Shown here: in pieces, positions 1-5,326 of the stretch
How the letters are laid out: every line of letters starts with the position of its first letter
Numbering within the stretch: the stretch's first letter is position 1
Source: JADGQA01 sp964579855
GTDB taxonomy: Bacteria > Bacteroidota > Ignavibacteria > UBA10030
Direction of reading: 5' to 3'
DNA: 5,932 bases
Assembly (NCBI GenBank): GCA_964579855.1
Contig: CAZOIM010000217.1
Span: 1 to 5,932 of the forward strand
Translations under genes and position numbers: made by a program
Notes under the pieces: model-generated
Told to the model about the DNA's origin: nothing
The model's database searches: none
What the model saw: the letters and a program-made list of their open reading frames with translations, nothing else

Positions 1-750
1 AAACTCGCCGGACTCTATCCTGCGGCAGTAATTTGCGAGATCATGAAAGATGACGGAACGATGTCGCGACTCCCGGAGCTCAGACGATTTGCTCAAAAGC
101 ATCGGATCAAACTGATTTCTATCAAGGATCTCATTCAATACCGACGAAAGACGGAAAAACTCATCACGCGCCTCGAAACCGTCGATTTTCCCACTCGGTA
201 CGGAGATTTTGTACTCACCTTATACGAAGACAGGCTGTTGAACGAGCATCATTTGGCGCTGGTGAAAGGAAAAATTGCCGGTAAATCAGGGGTGCTTGTT
301 CGTGTACATTCATCCTGTACTACTGGCGACATTTTCCATTCCTTGAAATGTGATTGTGGTGAACAACTTGAACAATCCATGCAATTGATTGAGAAGACCG
401 GCCTTGGCGTGGTGTTATATATGCATCAGGAGGGAAGAGGGATAGGGCTCGCCAACAAGCTTCATGCCTACCGATTGCAGCAAGACGGAGGACTTGATAC
501 GGTCGAAGCAAACCTTGCGCTCGGATTTCCAGCTGATTTGAGAGATTATGGCATTGGTGCGCAAATACTCGATGATCTTGGTCTTTCAACGATCCGATTG
601 CTGACGAACAATCCGAGGAAAATCATCGGCATCGAAGGATACGGCCTCAAAGTAGTGGAAAGGGTTCCCATCGAGGTAAAGCCGAACAGCCGGAGCAAGA
701 AATATCTGGCGACAAAGAAGAAAAAGCTAGGACATATACTGAACCTATGA
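1..750 (+). CDS. ribBA: Bifunctional DHBP synthase / GTP cyclohydrolase II, 5' end missing
   Basis: Riboflavin biosynthesis: the RibB domain makes 3,4-dihydroxy-2-butanone 4-phosphate from ribulose 5-phosphate, and the RibA domain opens GTP to the pyrimidine precursor. The frame is open from base 1, so the gene starts left of the window. The first codons read AGLYPAAVICEIM, then DGTMSRLPEL and SIKDLIQYR, which is the C-terminal end of a RibB domain. An ATG at 43 is internal, not the start. Counting from that ATG, the RibA domain runs from about residue 45 to the end. It has the zinc cysteines C92, C103 and C105 (SCTTGD, LKCDCGEQL), then QEGRGIGL, LDTVEANLALGF, DYGIGAQIL and LLTNNPRK, and a usual KKKKLGHIL tail. 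Oddities are HSSC where HSEC is usual and PAAV where PAGV is usual. It lies 16 bp before ribH, as in many rib operons. Identification is secure; catalytic competence of the RibB half cannot be judged here. Confidence 0.96.
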   Translation, partial: KLAGLYPAAVICEIMKDDGTMSRLPELRRFAQKHRIKLISIKDLIQYRRKTEKLITRLETVDFPTRYGDFVLTLYEDRLLNEHHLALVKGKIAGKSGVLVRVHSSCTTGDIFHSLKCDCGEQLEQSMQLIEKTGLGVVLYMHQEGRGIGLANKLHAYRLQQDGGLDTVEANLALGFPADLRDYGIGAQILDDLGLSTIRLLTNNPRKIIGIEGYGLKVVERVPIEVKPNSRSKKYLATKKKKLGHILNL

Positions 751-757
751 AAAGGAG
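751..757 (+). promoter_or_regulatory. Ribosome binding site of ribH
   Basis: AAAGGAG begins directly after the ribBA stop codon and lies 9 nt before the ATG at 767. It fixes the ribH start and implies translation from a shared rib transcript. Confidence 0.8.
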
Positions 758-766
758 CGAACGAGA

Positions 767-1234
767 ATGAGAAAAGTAATTCAAGGAACGATGAACGCTA
801 CGGGAAAGAAGATTGGGATTGTGGTATCCCGTTTTAACGAATTTATAACCAGTAAACTCATCGAGGGTGCCGTCGATACACTAGTCCGACACGGGGTCAA
901 GGAGGAGCAAATTGAAATCGTGTGGGTCCCGGGGGCTTTCGAAATACCTGCTGTTTCGAGGAAATTGGTCAAGAAGAAAAAATATGACGCGCTGATTTGC
1001 CTTGGGAGCGTCATTCGAGGAGATACTCCTCATTTTGACTATATAGCTGCAGAAGTCTCAAAAGGAGTTGCCTCTGTGGGTTTCGAGAGTGAGATTCCAG
1101 TGGTGTTTGGTGTGCTTACGACGGACAATATTGAGCAAGCGATCGAGCGGGCTGGCTCTAAGGCAGGAAATAAAGGCGCTGACGCAGCCACGGCGGCTAT
1201 TGAATTGATGAGCCTATACCAGCAAATCGCGTAG
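767..1234 (+). CDS. ribH: 6,7-dimethyl-8-ribityllumazine synthase
   Basis: Penultimate step of riboflavin synthesis: condenses 5-amino-6-ribitylaminouracil with the dihydroxybutanone phosphate made by RibBA. The protein is 155 aa, normal for the family, whose members assemble into pentamers or 60-subunit shells (family knowledge). Motifs in order are SRFNEFIT (21-28, with the aromatic F23), WVPGAFEIP (53-61), GSVIRGDTPHFDY (80-92) holding the presumed proton-transfer H89, FGVLTTDN (114-121), and R128 in IERAGSKAGNKG, matching the phosphate-contacting arginine. The start at 767 is supported by AAAGGAG upstream. It appears to be the last gene of the rib operon, because the next gene (nadB) faces it only 27 bp away; no nusB follows, although that is a common neighbour elsewhere. 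Confidence 0.98.
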   Translation: MRKVIQGTMNATGKKIGIVVSRFNEFITSKLIEGAVDTLVRHGVKEEQIEIVWVPGAFEIPAVSRKLVKKKKYDALICLGSVIRGDTPHFDYIAAEVSKGVASVGFESEIPVVFGVLTTDNIEQAIERAGSKAGNKGADAATAAIELMSLYQQIA

Positions 1235-1249
1235 GAAATTGTTGAACGA

Positions 1250-1272
1250 GGGGAGATTGCTTCAATCTTCTC
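1250..1272 (+). terminator. Hairpin at the ribH/nadB convergent junction (weak terminator candidate)
   Basis: Read as plus-strand RNA, GGGGAGATTG and CAATCTTCTC can pair over 10 bp (two G-U pairs) around a CTT loop, 15 nt after the ribH stop. No T-tract follows, so it is not a standard intrinsic terminator. On the minus strand the two G-U pairs become A/C mismatches, so the fold is weaker for nadB transcripts. It spans the nadB stop codon (1262-1264). Confidence 0.35.
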
Positions 1273-2866
1273 GGTAGTGGCAGCCGACGCTTGATTTGTT
1301 CTCCCACGCGGCAATGGTGACGATCAGTGAGGTGCGTATTGCATTCCTCAATCCGAGGAGGGCGTCGGTAAGCTTTACGGCTCGGTAGAACCGTTCAATT
1401 TCGTTCTCCAGATGTCGGAGTTCTCGTAAAGCTCGTTGCAGTCTTCGACTCGTTCTCACAAGACCGACGTAATTCCACATAATGTGTTTAATTGCCGTCA
1501 AGTCCTGCTGTAATAGGGCTGGGTCTGGGGTATGCGAGCCTGTCTCCTGCCACACTGGTATCGTATTCTGATCAGGCCTTTTCAAGCCGCGAAAGACCGA
1601 TAAGATGTGCTTGGCCGATCTGTGTCCCCACACGAGTCCTTCGAGCAATGATGTACTCGGAAGCCGGTTGGCGCCGTGTACGCCTGTGCAGGCCACTTCA
1701 CCCACTGCATACAGGTTCTCGACAGTTGTCCTGCCAAATTCGTCGGCCCAAACGCCGCCGCAGAAATAGTGAGCTGCCGGGACAACGGGAATAAGATCTT
1801 CTGAAATATCAATACCGTATTCTTTGCATTGACGATAAATCGCCGGAAATTTTGTCTTTATCTCTCCCGGTGGAAGGTTCGAACGCAAATCCAGGTAAAC
1901 ATTGGGAACGTTGTGTTGGAGCATTTCATTATGAATACTTCTTGAAACCAAATCCCGTGATGAGAGGTCTTTCCATTCGGGATCGTATTTCTGCATGAAG
2001 GGCTCGCCGTCACTGTGCACTAGACGCGCCCCCGCCCCGCGAACTGCTTCACTTATCAGGAAGCACGGCGCCCCCTCTTGGAAAAATGCTGTAGGATGGA
2101 ATTGTATGAATTCGCAGTTGATGGACCGGGCTCCAGCCCTGTAGGCCATCGCAAGTCCATCGCCTCGTGCACCCGGAGAATTCGTCGTGCGCAAGTAGAT
2201 TTGGCCCAACCCCCCCGTTGCGAGTATGGTGCTCTTTGCAAGACATCTACGGATGGCACCTGTCCTTTGGTCGAGCACGTACGCACCGAGGCAAGACAGT
2301 GGTTCATAAATCGACTGGCGTCTCAGTGAATGGTGAGCAGGTGTCAGAAGATCGACTGCAGTGTGGCGAGACAGAATTGAGACGTTTGGAAGGGATTGCA
2401 GTTTTCGGATCAACGCTCTCTCAATTGCGTTTCCTGTGGAGTCAGCTGCATGAAGGATCCTGTGAATGGTGTGACCGCCTTCAAGTACAAGGGAAAAGTC
2501 GCCTCCGTTGGCGTGATCGAAAGGAACTTTGAGTGTCTTTACCAGGATGTCTTCGACCAGGCCCGGACCTTCACCTGCGAGTATCTCAGCAGCTTTTTGA
2601 TACGTCAGCCCACCCCCGGCACGAACAATATCTTCTACGAGTAGTCCGGGTGAGTCTTCGGCACCTTTATAAATGATGCCCCCTTGAGCATACAAGGTGT
2701 TTGATTCCTCGGGACGCTCGGCGAGAGTCACCACAAGGACAGAAAGGCCCGCGGATGCCAGTTGGAGCGCGGCAATGCCGCCTGCGATTCCACATCCAAG
2801 GACAAGGACATCGCTTTCAATGTAGTCGGCTTGCGACGATAGTGGGTAACTTGGTTCCATGGACAT
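1262..2866 (-). CDS. nadB: L-aspartate oxidase
   Basis: First step of de novo NAD synthesis: a cytoplasmic FAD enzyme that oxidises L-aspartate to iminoaspartate, which NadA uses. It is 534 aa, close to the E. coli enzyme. It has an N-terminal dinucleotide-binding motif GCGIAGG (24-30), the SNTLYAQGG flavin segment (55-63), HRILHAADSTG (135-145), ATGGLGQIY (216-224), and the active-site set H257 (QFHPTA), R304 (SSRDLVSR), H366 (AAHYFCGGV) and R401 (GANRLPSTSLLEG). These sit at a constant 13-15 residue offset from E. coli H244, R290, H351 and R386. This pattern, with the adjacent nadA, separates it from succinate dehydrogenase flavoproteins. A helical C-terminal domain follows, ending in GCHYRED. 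It starts 6 nt after the nadA stop. There is no clear Shine-Dalgarno; ATG 2860 (residue 3) is an alternative start. Last gene of the nad operon. Confidence 0.97.
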   Translation of the reverse strand: MSMEPSYPLSSQADYIESDVLVLGCGIAGGIAALQLASAGLSVLVVTLAERPEESNTLYAQGGIIYKGAEDSPGLLVEDIVRAGGGLTYQKAAEILAGEGPGLVEDILVKTLKVPFDHANGGDFSLVLEGGHTIHRILHAADSTGNAIERALIRKLQSLPNVSILSRHTAVDLLTPAHHSLRRQSIYEPLSCLGAYVLDQRTGAIRRCLAKSTILATGGLGQIYLRTTNSPGARGDGLAMAYRAGARSINCEFIQFHPTAFFQEGAPCFLISEAVRGAGARLVHSDGEPFMQKYDPEWKDLSSRDLVSRSIHNEMLQHNVPNVYLDLRSNLPPGEIKTKFPAIYRQCKEYGIDISEDLIPVVPAAHYFCGGVWADEFGRTTVENLYAVGEVACTGVHGANRLPSTSLLEGLVWGHRSAKHILSVFRGLKRPDQNTIPVWQETGSHTPDPALLQQDLTAIKHIMWNYVGLVRTSRRLQRALRELRHLENEIERFYRAVKLTDALLGLRNAIRTSLIVTIAAWENKSSVGCHYRED

Positions 2867-2872
2867 CCAAAT

Positions 2873-3928
2873 TCAGGAAATATGGAGCATGCGCTCCACA
2901 GCGCGGTAGGCTTTCACCCGAATTTGCTCCGGGATCTCGATTACCTGTTGGAGGTTTTCCAGAGAATGGAGGGTGTCTTCAAGAGTGATTTCGTTCATAT
3001 GGGGACATCGGACGCTGCAGAGTCTGAGCATTTCTTTACCGGGATTGGCTGCCGCGACATTATCACCCATGGAACACTCAGTGAGAAGGAGGTAGCGGGG
3101 TGCTTTCGTCGTCTCAACAAAATGAATCATTGCCGATGTGCTGCCGCAGAAATCAACAGCCTCAACCACTTCCGGACGACACTCAGGATGCGCCAAAATG
3201 ACCACGTCCGGAAATTGTTTTCGAACGTTCTGAACATCCTCAGTCGTAAATTTGTCGTGCACTTCGCAGCGCGCTCGCCAACCAATCATTTGATAGTCGA
3301 GAAGCGTATCCTTTGACGGTTTGTCTCCCAATGCAGGAAAGATGATATGCTTCCCAGTCTCTTTTGCAACGTTCTGAGCGAGATATTCATCCGGGATAAA
3401 TATGACGGTTTCCGCTTTCAGAGATTCAACGACACGCGAAGCATTCCCTGATGTACAGCAAATATCGGATTCGGCTTTCACGTCCGCCGTCGTGTTGACG
3501 TATGCCACGACAGGGACTCCAGGGTACATCTGTTTTAGCCTGCGAACGTCGTCAGCAGTAATTCCGTCGGCGAGAGAACATCCACCCTTGCGGCCCGGGA
3601 ACAAAACCATTTTAGACGGGTTAAGGATTTTTGCTGTTTCCGCCATGAACCGCACACCGCAAAAAACGATAATGTCCTTGTCGACCTCCATGACGGCCCG
3701 ACTCAATTCTAAAGAATCTCCCCGGATATCGGTGATGGAATGATAAAGGGCCGGTTCCATATAATTGTGCCCCAAAATTACGGCGTTCCGTTCTGCTTTC
3801 AGCGAATTGATTCGACAGGCAAGCTCTGCTTTGTACCGGAGTTCAATGTCGGGCACAACGTCCTTAAGTTTCTTCGAAAGCTCTTCATACATCTCATCCA
3901 CTATCGACTTTTCCACGATCATTGCCAT
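2873..3928 (-). CDS. nadA: Quinolinate synthase
   Basis: Condenses iminoaspartate (from NadB) with dihydroxyacetone phosphate to quinolinate, using an oxygen-sensitive [4Fe-4S] cluster. It is 351 aa. Visible motifs are ERNAVILGHNY (46-56), DSLELSR (71-77), GVRFMAETAKILNP (91-104), GGCSLADG (115-122), YVNTTADVKAESDICCTSGNA (starting near 143), HPECRPEV (247-254) and GSTSAMI (262-268). By alignment from memory with the E. coli ligands C113, C200 and C297, the cluster ligands are C117, C221 (RCEVHDKF) and C308 (CPHMNEITLE). About 17 residues (around 202-219) are extra relative to E. coli between the first two ligands, a longer form seen in other phyla. The start is set by GGAG 6 nt before the ATG; residue 3 is a second ATG. 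It lies 3 nt after the nadC stop, which suggests translational coupling. Confidence 0.97.
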   Translation of the reverse strand: MAMIVEKSIVDEMYEELSKKLKDVVPDIELRYKAELACRINSLKAERNAVILGHNYMEPALYHSITDIRGDSLELSRAVMEVDKDIIVFCGVRFMAETAKILNPSKMVLFPGRKGGCSLADGITADDVRRLKQMYPGVPVVAYVNTTADVKAESDICCTSGNASRVVESLKAETVIFIPDEYLAQNVAKETGKHIIFPALGDKPSKDTLLDYQMIGWRARCEVHDKFTTEDVQNVRKQFPDVVILAHPECRPEVVEAVDFCGSTSAMIHFVETTKAPRYLLLTECSMGDNVAAANPGKEMLRLCSVRCPHMNEITLEDTLHSLENLQQVIEIPEQIRVKAYRAVERMLHIS

Positions 3929-3931
3929 TCT

Positions 3932-4631
3932 CTACTCCGTTTCGGATTTCTCGATAATAAAACTAAGATCCAGCGCACGCACTGAGTGCGTCAGCGAACC
4001 CACGGATATGAAATCCACTCCTGTTTCGGCAACCTGNNNNNNNNNNNNNNNNNNNNNNNNNNNNNNNNNNNNNNNNNNNNNNNNNNNNNNNNNNNNNNNN
4101 NNNNNNNNNNNNNNNNNNNNNNNNNNNNNNNNNNNNGTACGAATCGAACAGTCCGAAGCGGTGATTCGTTCCTCCGCCAAGTCGGACAGCCTGTTTGTCA
4201 AGGATTCGCAGTCCTGGAACAGTTTTGCGTGTGTCCAGAATGATCGCGTTTGTACCTCGAACACGGTCTATGTAGCGATCAGTTTGCGTCGCGATACCTG
4301 ACATTCTTTGCATGATATTGAGTATGAGTCTTTCAGTCGCAAGGAGAACTCTCCCCGGACCCTGAATATCTACTATTCGTTGGCCCTTCGAAATTCGCGC
4401 ACCGTCTTTGCAGTGAAATTTCAATTGGACGTCTGCATATAAATGATTGAAGAATTTCTTGAGAACGTCGAGTCCCGCAATAATCCCATCTTCTTTCGCA
4501 AAAATAGAACCCTTCAATTCTAAATCATCAGGGATAATCGCCGCTGACGTGATGTCAGAATCGCCAATATCCTCTCGCAATGATGAAGTAAGGAGGCTCA
4601 ATAATGATTGTTCTAAATCTTCCATTGCCAA
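3932..4631 (-). CDS. nadC: Nicotinate-nucleotide pyrophosphorylase (quinolinate phosphoribosyltransferase), interrupted by an assembly gap
   Basis: Converts quinolinate and PRPP to nicotinate mononucleotide with loss of CO2, closing the three-gene pathway. The N-terminal 165 residues are visible (4631 to 4137): REDIGDSDITS (19-29), ATERLILNIMQRMSGIATQT (98-117), and the substrate-binding block ILDTRKTVPGLRILDKQAVR followed by LGGGTNHRFGLFD (130-163). After the N run, 34 residues remain (4036 to the TAG at 3932-3934): QVAETGVDFISVGSLTHSVR followed by ALDLSFIIEKSETE, a typical NadC C-terminus. The two parts are in different frames only because the N run is 100 long, not because of a mutation that can be seen. 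Family length suggests roughly 85-90 residues are hidden. The first in-frame start is TTG 4631; ATG 4625 is an alternative and may be the real one. Neither has a clear Shine-Dalgarno. First gene of the nad operon. Confidence 0.93.
3935..3938 (-). promoter_or_regulatory. Ribosome binding site of nadA inside the nadC tail
   Basis: On the minus strand, GGAG spans the last two sense codons of nadC (ACG GAG, then TAG), 6 nt before the nadA ATG. Ribosomes ending nadC therefore sit on the nadA start region, a classical coupling arrangement. Confidence 0.7.
4037..4136. other. Assembly gap of 100 N within nadC
   Basis: Exactly 100 undetermined bases, the conventional placeholder for a gap of unknown size. 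Both flanks end on nadC codon boundaries (4137 and 4036), so an intact gene needs a true gap divisible by three. By family length about 255-270 bp of the gene would be missing. Confidence 0.95.
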
Positions 4632-4651
4632 AATTGTCAGGAAAATAAGTC

Positions 4652-4667
4652 GTCAAAACCCCTTGAC
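4652..4667. promoter_or_regulatory. Inverted repeat GTCAA-N6-TTGAC, candidate operator of the nad operon
   Basis: GTCAA AACCCC TTGAC is a perfect 5-bp dyad located just downstream of the proposed nadC -10 box, around the expected transcription start. An outer dyad, ATTGTCA (4633-4639) with TGACAAT (4664-4670), overlaps it. This is a position where a repressor would act. I cannot assign it to a known NAD regulator (NiaR, NrtR, NadQ). Confidence 0.35.
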
Positions 4668-4673
4668 AATCAG

Positions 4674-4702
4674 AATATAAGGAGTTTCGGTTGGAATAAC
4701 AA
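4674..4702 (-). promoter_or_regulatory. Probable sigma70-type promoter of nadC-nadA-nadB
   Basis: Minus strand: TTGTTA (4702-4697) as -35, 17-bp spacer, TATATT (4679-4674) as -10. Expected start of transcription near 4667, giving a leader of about 36-42 nt. A second possibility is TTGTCA with TATTTT at 16 bp spacing further downstream (about 4669-4642), which would give almost no leader. Confidence 0.45.
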
Positions 4703-4833
4703 AAAACACATTGAATACGGGCATTTTCTTACAAGATATTAATATAAAATGAGTTACAGACGATAACGAAGCTTAAAACGTAGCTACTCCTTCCAACACA
4801 CTGAAAATCAATAGGGATTTCTTCACTTTTCTG

Positions 4834-4849
4834 TTGACAATAGTGTCAA
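4834..4849. promoter_or_regulatory. Inverted repeat TTGACA-N4-TGTCAA overlapping the HU -35 box
   Basis: A perfect 6-bp dyad whose left arm is the -35 hexamer itself; the right arm lies in the spacer. A protein bound here would block RNA polymerase, so it may be an operator. Because TTGACA is also the -35 consensus, only the right arm is surplus to a plain promoter. Confidence 0.35.
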
Positions 4850-4861
4850 AACCTATATATT
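4834..4861 (+). promoter_or_regulatory. Probable sigma70-type promoter of the HU gene
   Basis: TTGACA (4834-4839) is a perfect -35, with a 16-bp spacer and TATATT (4856-4861) as a 5/6 -10. Expected start near 4868, leaving a leader of about 105 nt before the HU ATG. This is the best promoter match in the window. Confidence 0.6.
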
Positions 4862-4904
4862 TGCAGGGTAATTAATAGTGCTTAGAAAAGGCTTATAAAA
4901 CAAG

Positions 4905-4933
4905 GGTGAAATGAAGGTCTCAAATTCTTCACC
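4905..4933 (+). other. Hairpin in the HU leader
   Basis: GGTGAA (4905-4910) pairs with TTCACC (4928-4933) over 6 bp, plus one outer G-U pair, with a 17-nt loop. It lies about 40 nt before the HU start codon and encloses most of a 9-codon ORF. Stability is modest, so it may be incidental. Confidence 0.25.
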
Positions 4934-4940
4934 TAATTAA
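4911..4940 (+). CDS. Possible 9-residue leader ORF upstream of the HU gene
   Basis: ATG to TAA encodes MKVSNSSPN. AAGG (4902-4905) lies 5 nt upstream, a partial Shine-Dalgarno. The ORF ends 33 nt before the HU ATG and overlaps the leader hairpin. It could be a regulatory leader peptide, but an ORF this short occurs by chance easily. Confidence 0.12.
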   Translation: MKVSNSSPN

Positions 4941-4962
4941 TCAATCCGTTCACTTTATTTGA

Positions 4963-4967
4963 GGGAG
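4963..4967 (+). promoter_or_regulatory. Ribosome binding site of the HU gene
   Basis: GGGAG lies 6 nt before the ATG at 4974. It selects this ATG over an in-frame TTG at 4959, which lies upstream of the site, and over the ATG at 4986, for which the spacing would be too long. Confidence 0.8.
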
Positions 4968-4973
4968 AAAAAT

Positions 4974-5261
4974 ATGGGAAAAGCAATGTCAAAGAGTCAA
5001 ATCGCCGCACACGTGGCGAGCAAATTTGATCTGAAGAAGAAGGAAGCAGTTGCAATTTTGGAAGAGATGGCGAATTTGGCGTATCGTGAAGCAAAGAATT
5101 CCTTCACGCTCCCTGGAATTGGAAAGCTTGTCCTCGTTGACCGAAAAGCCCGCCAAGGACGAAATCCCGCGACCGGCGAAACAATACAGATCCCAGCGAA
5201 GACAGTTGTGAAATTCCGCGTGGCAAAAGCCGCAAAAGAAGCCATTTTGAAAACCAAGTAA
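4974..5261 (+). CDS. hup: HU-family histone-like DNA-binding protein
   Basis: Small basic dimeric protein that bends and compacts DNA in the nucleoid. It is 95 aa from the ATG chosen by GGGAG; starting at M5 would give 91 aa, the classical HU length. Helical N-terminal half: SKSQIAAHVASKFDLKKKEA (6-25) and AILEEMANLAYREAKN (27-42). Then the beta saddle LPGIGKLVLV (46-55) and the arm signature GRNPATGE (62-69), with P65 as the intercalating proline and IPAK (73-76). The last helix reads FRVAKAAKEAILKTK, where standard HU has FxxGKxLKxxV. The LPGIGK and AKAAK features mark a variant HU subfamily that I recall from several diderm phyla. It is apparently a single-gene unit with its own promoter, a long leader and a strong terminator, suiting an abundant protein. 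HU versus IHF: the overall form and lone-gene context favour HU, but the exact subgroup is not certain. Confidence 0.93.
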   Translation: MGKAMSKSQIAAHVASKFDLKKKEAVAILEEMANLAYREAKNSFTLPGIGKLVLVDRKARQGRNPATGETIQIPAKTVVKFRVAKAAKEAILKTK

Positions 5262-5288
5262 ACTCTGCTTCTTTCTCGCCTATTTGTT

Positions 5289-5326
5289 GGCGCTTAAGGT
5301 CATTGACCTCAGGCGCCTTTTTTTTT
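5289..5326 (+). terminator. Intrinsic terminator of the HU gene
   Basis: A 13-position stem (5289-5301 with 5305-5317) with one A/C mismatch and one G-U pair, GGCGC at its base, and an ATT loop, followed at once by nine T (5318-5326). It starts 27 nt after the HU stop. On the opposite strand there is no T-tract, so it acts on plus-strand transcripts only. Confidence 0.92.

Larger units (their letters stand above)
4632..4973. other. Divergent intergenic region nadC / HU gene
   Basis: AT-rich 342-bp stretch without a convincing gene. It holds the start regions of the leftward nad operon and the rightward HU gene, two inverted repeats of TTGAC/GTCAA type, an 8-bp palindrome GTAGCTAC (4780-4787), an AT palindrome ATATTAATAT (4736-4745) and a long HU leader. 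I found no riboswitch-like fold and no tRNA or other RNA gene by eye. Confidence 0.7.

Noticed and set aside
1492..1794. 100-codon plus-strand open frame opposite the nadB C-terminal region
   Set aside because: Arg/Pro/Ser-rich shadow frame with no support.
2167..2532. 121-codon plus-strand open frame opposite nadB
   Set aside because: Lies wholly antisense to a strongly conserved nadB; its translation has no family features and no ribosome site.
2882..3316. 144-codon plus-strand open frame opposite nadA
   Set aside because: Antisense shadow of conserved nadA codons; composition is not protein-like.
3932..4631. nadC as a real frameshift pseudogene
   Set aside because: The frame difference coincides exactly with the 100-N placeholder, and both flanks are intact NadC sequence.
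4663..4690. Plus-strand promoter from TTGACA at 4663
   Set aside because: No -10-like hexamer at 16-18 bp spacing; AATATAA is only about 5 bp away. The word is better explained as part of the dyad next to the nad promoter.
4753..4767. GTTA-N7-TAAC inverted repeat
   Set aside because: Arms of only 4 bp; no supporting context.
4780..4787. 8-bp palindrome GTAGCTAC as an operator
   Set aside because: Single short palindrome with no second copy or promoter overlap; kept only as a note in the intergenic description.
4869..4941. Direct repeat TAATTAAT at 4869 and 4934
   Set aside because: Low-complexity AT word, expected by chance in this AT-rich leader.
4959..4973. HU start at TTG 4959 (100 aa)
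   Set aside because: The GGGAG ribosome site lies inside that extension and is correctly spaced for ATG 4974.
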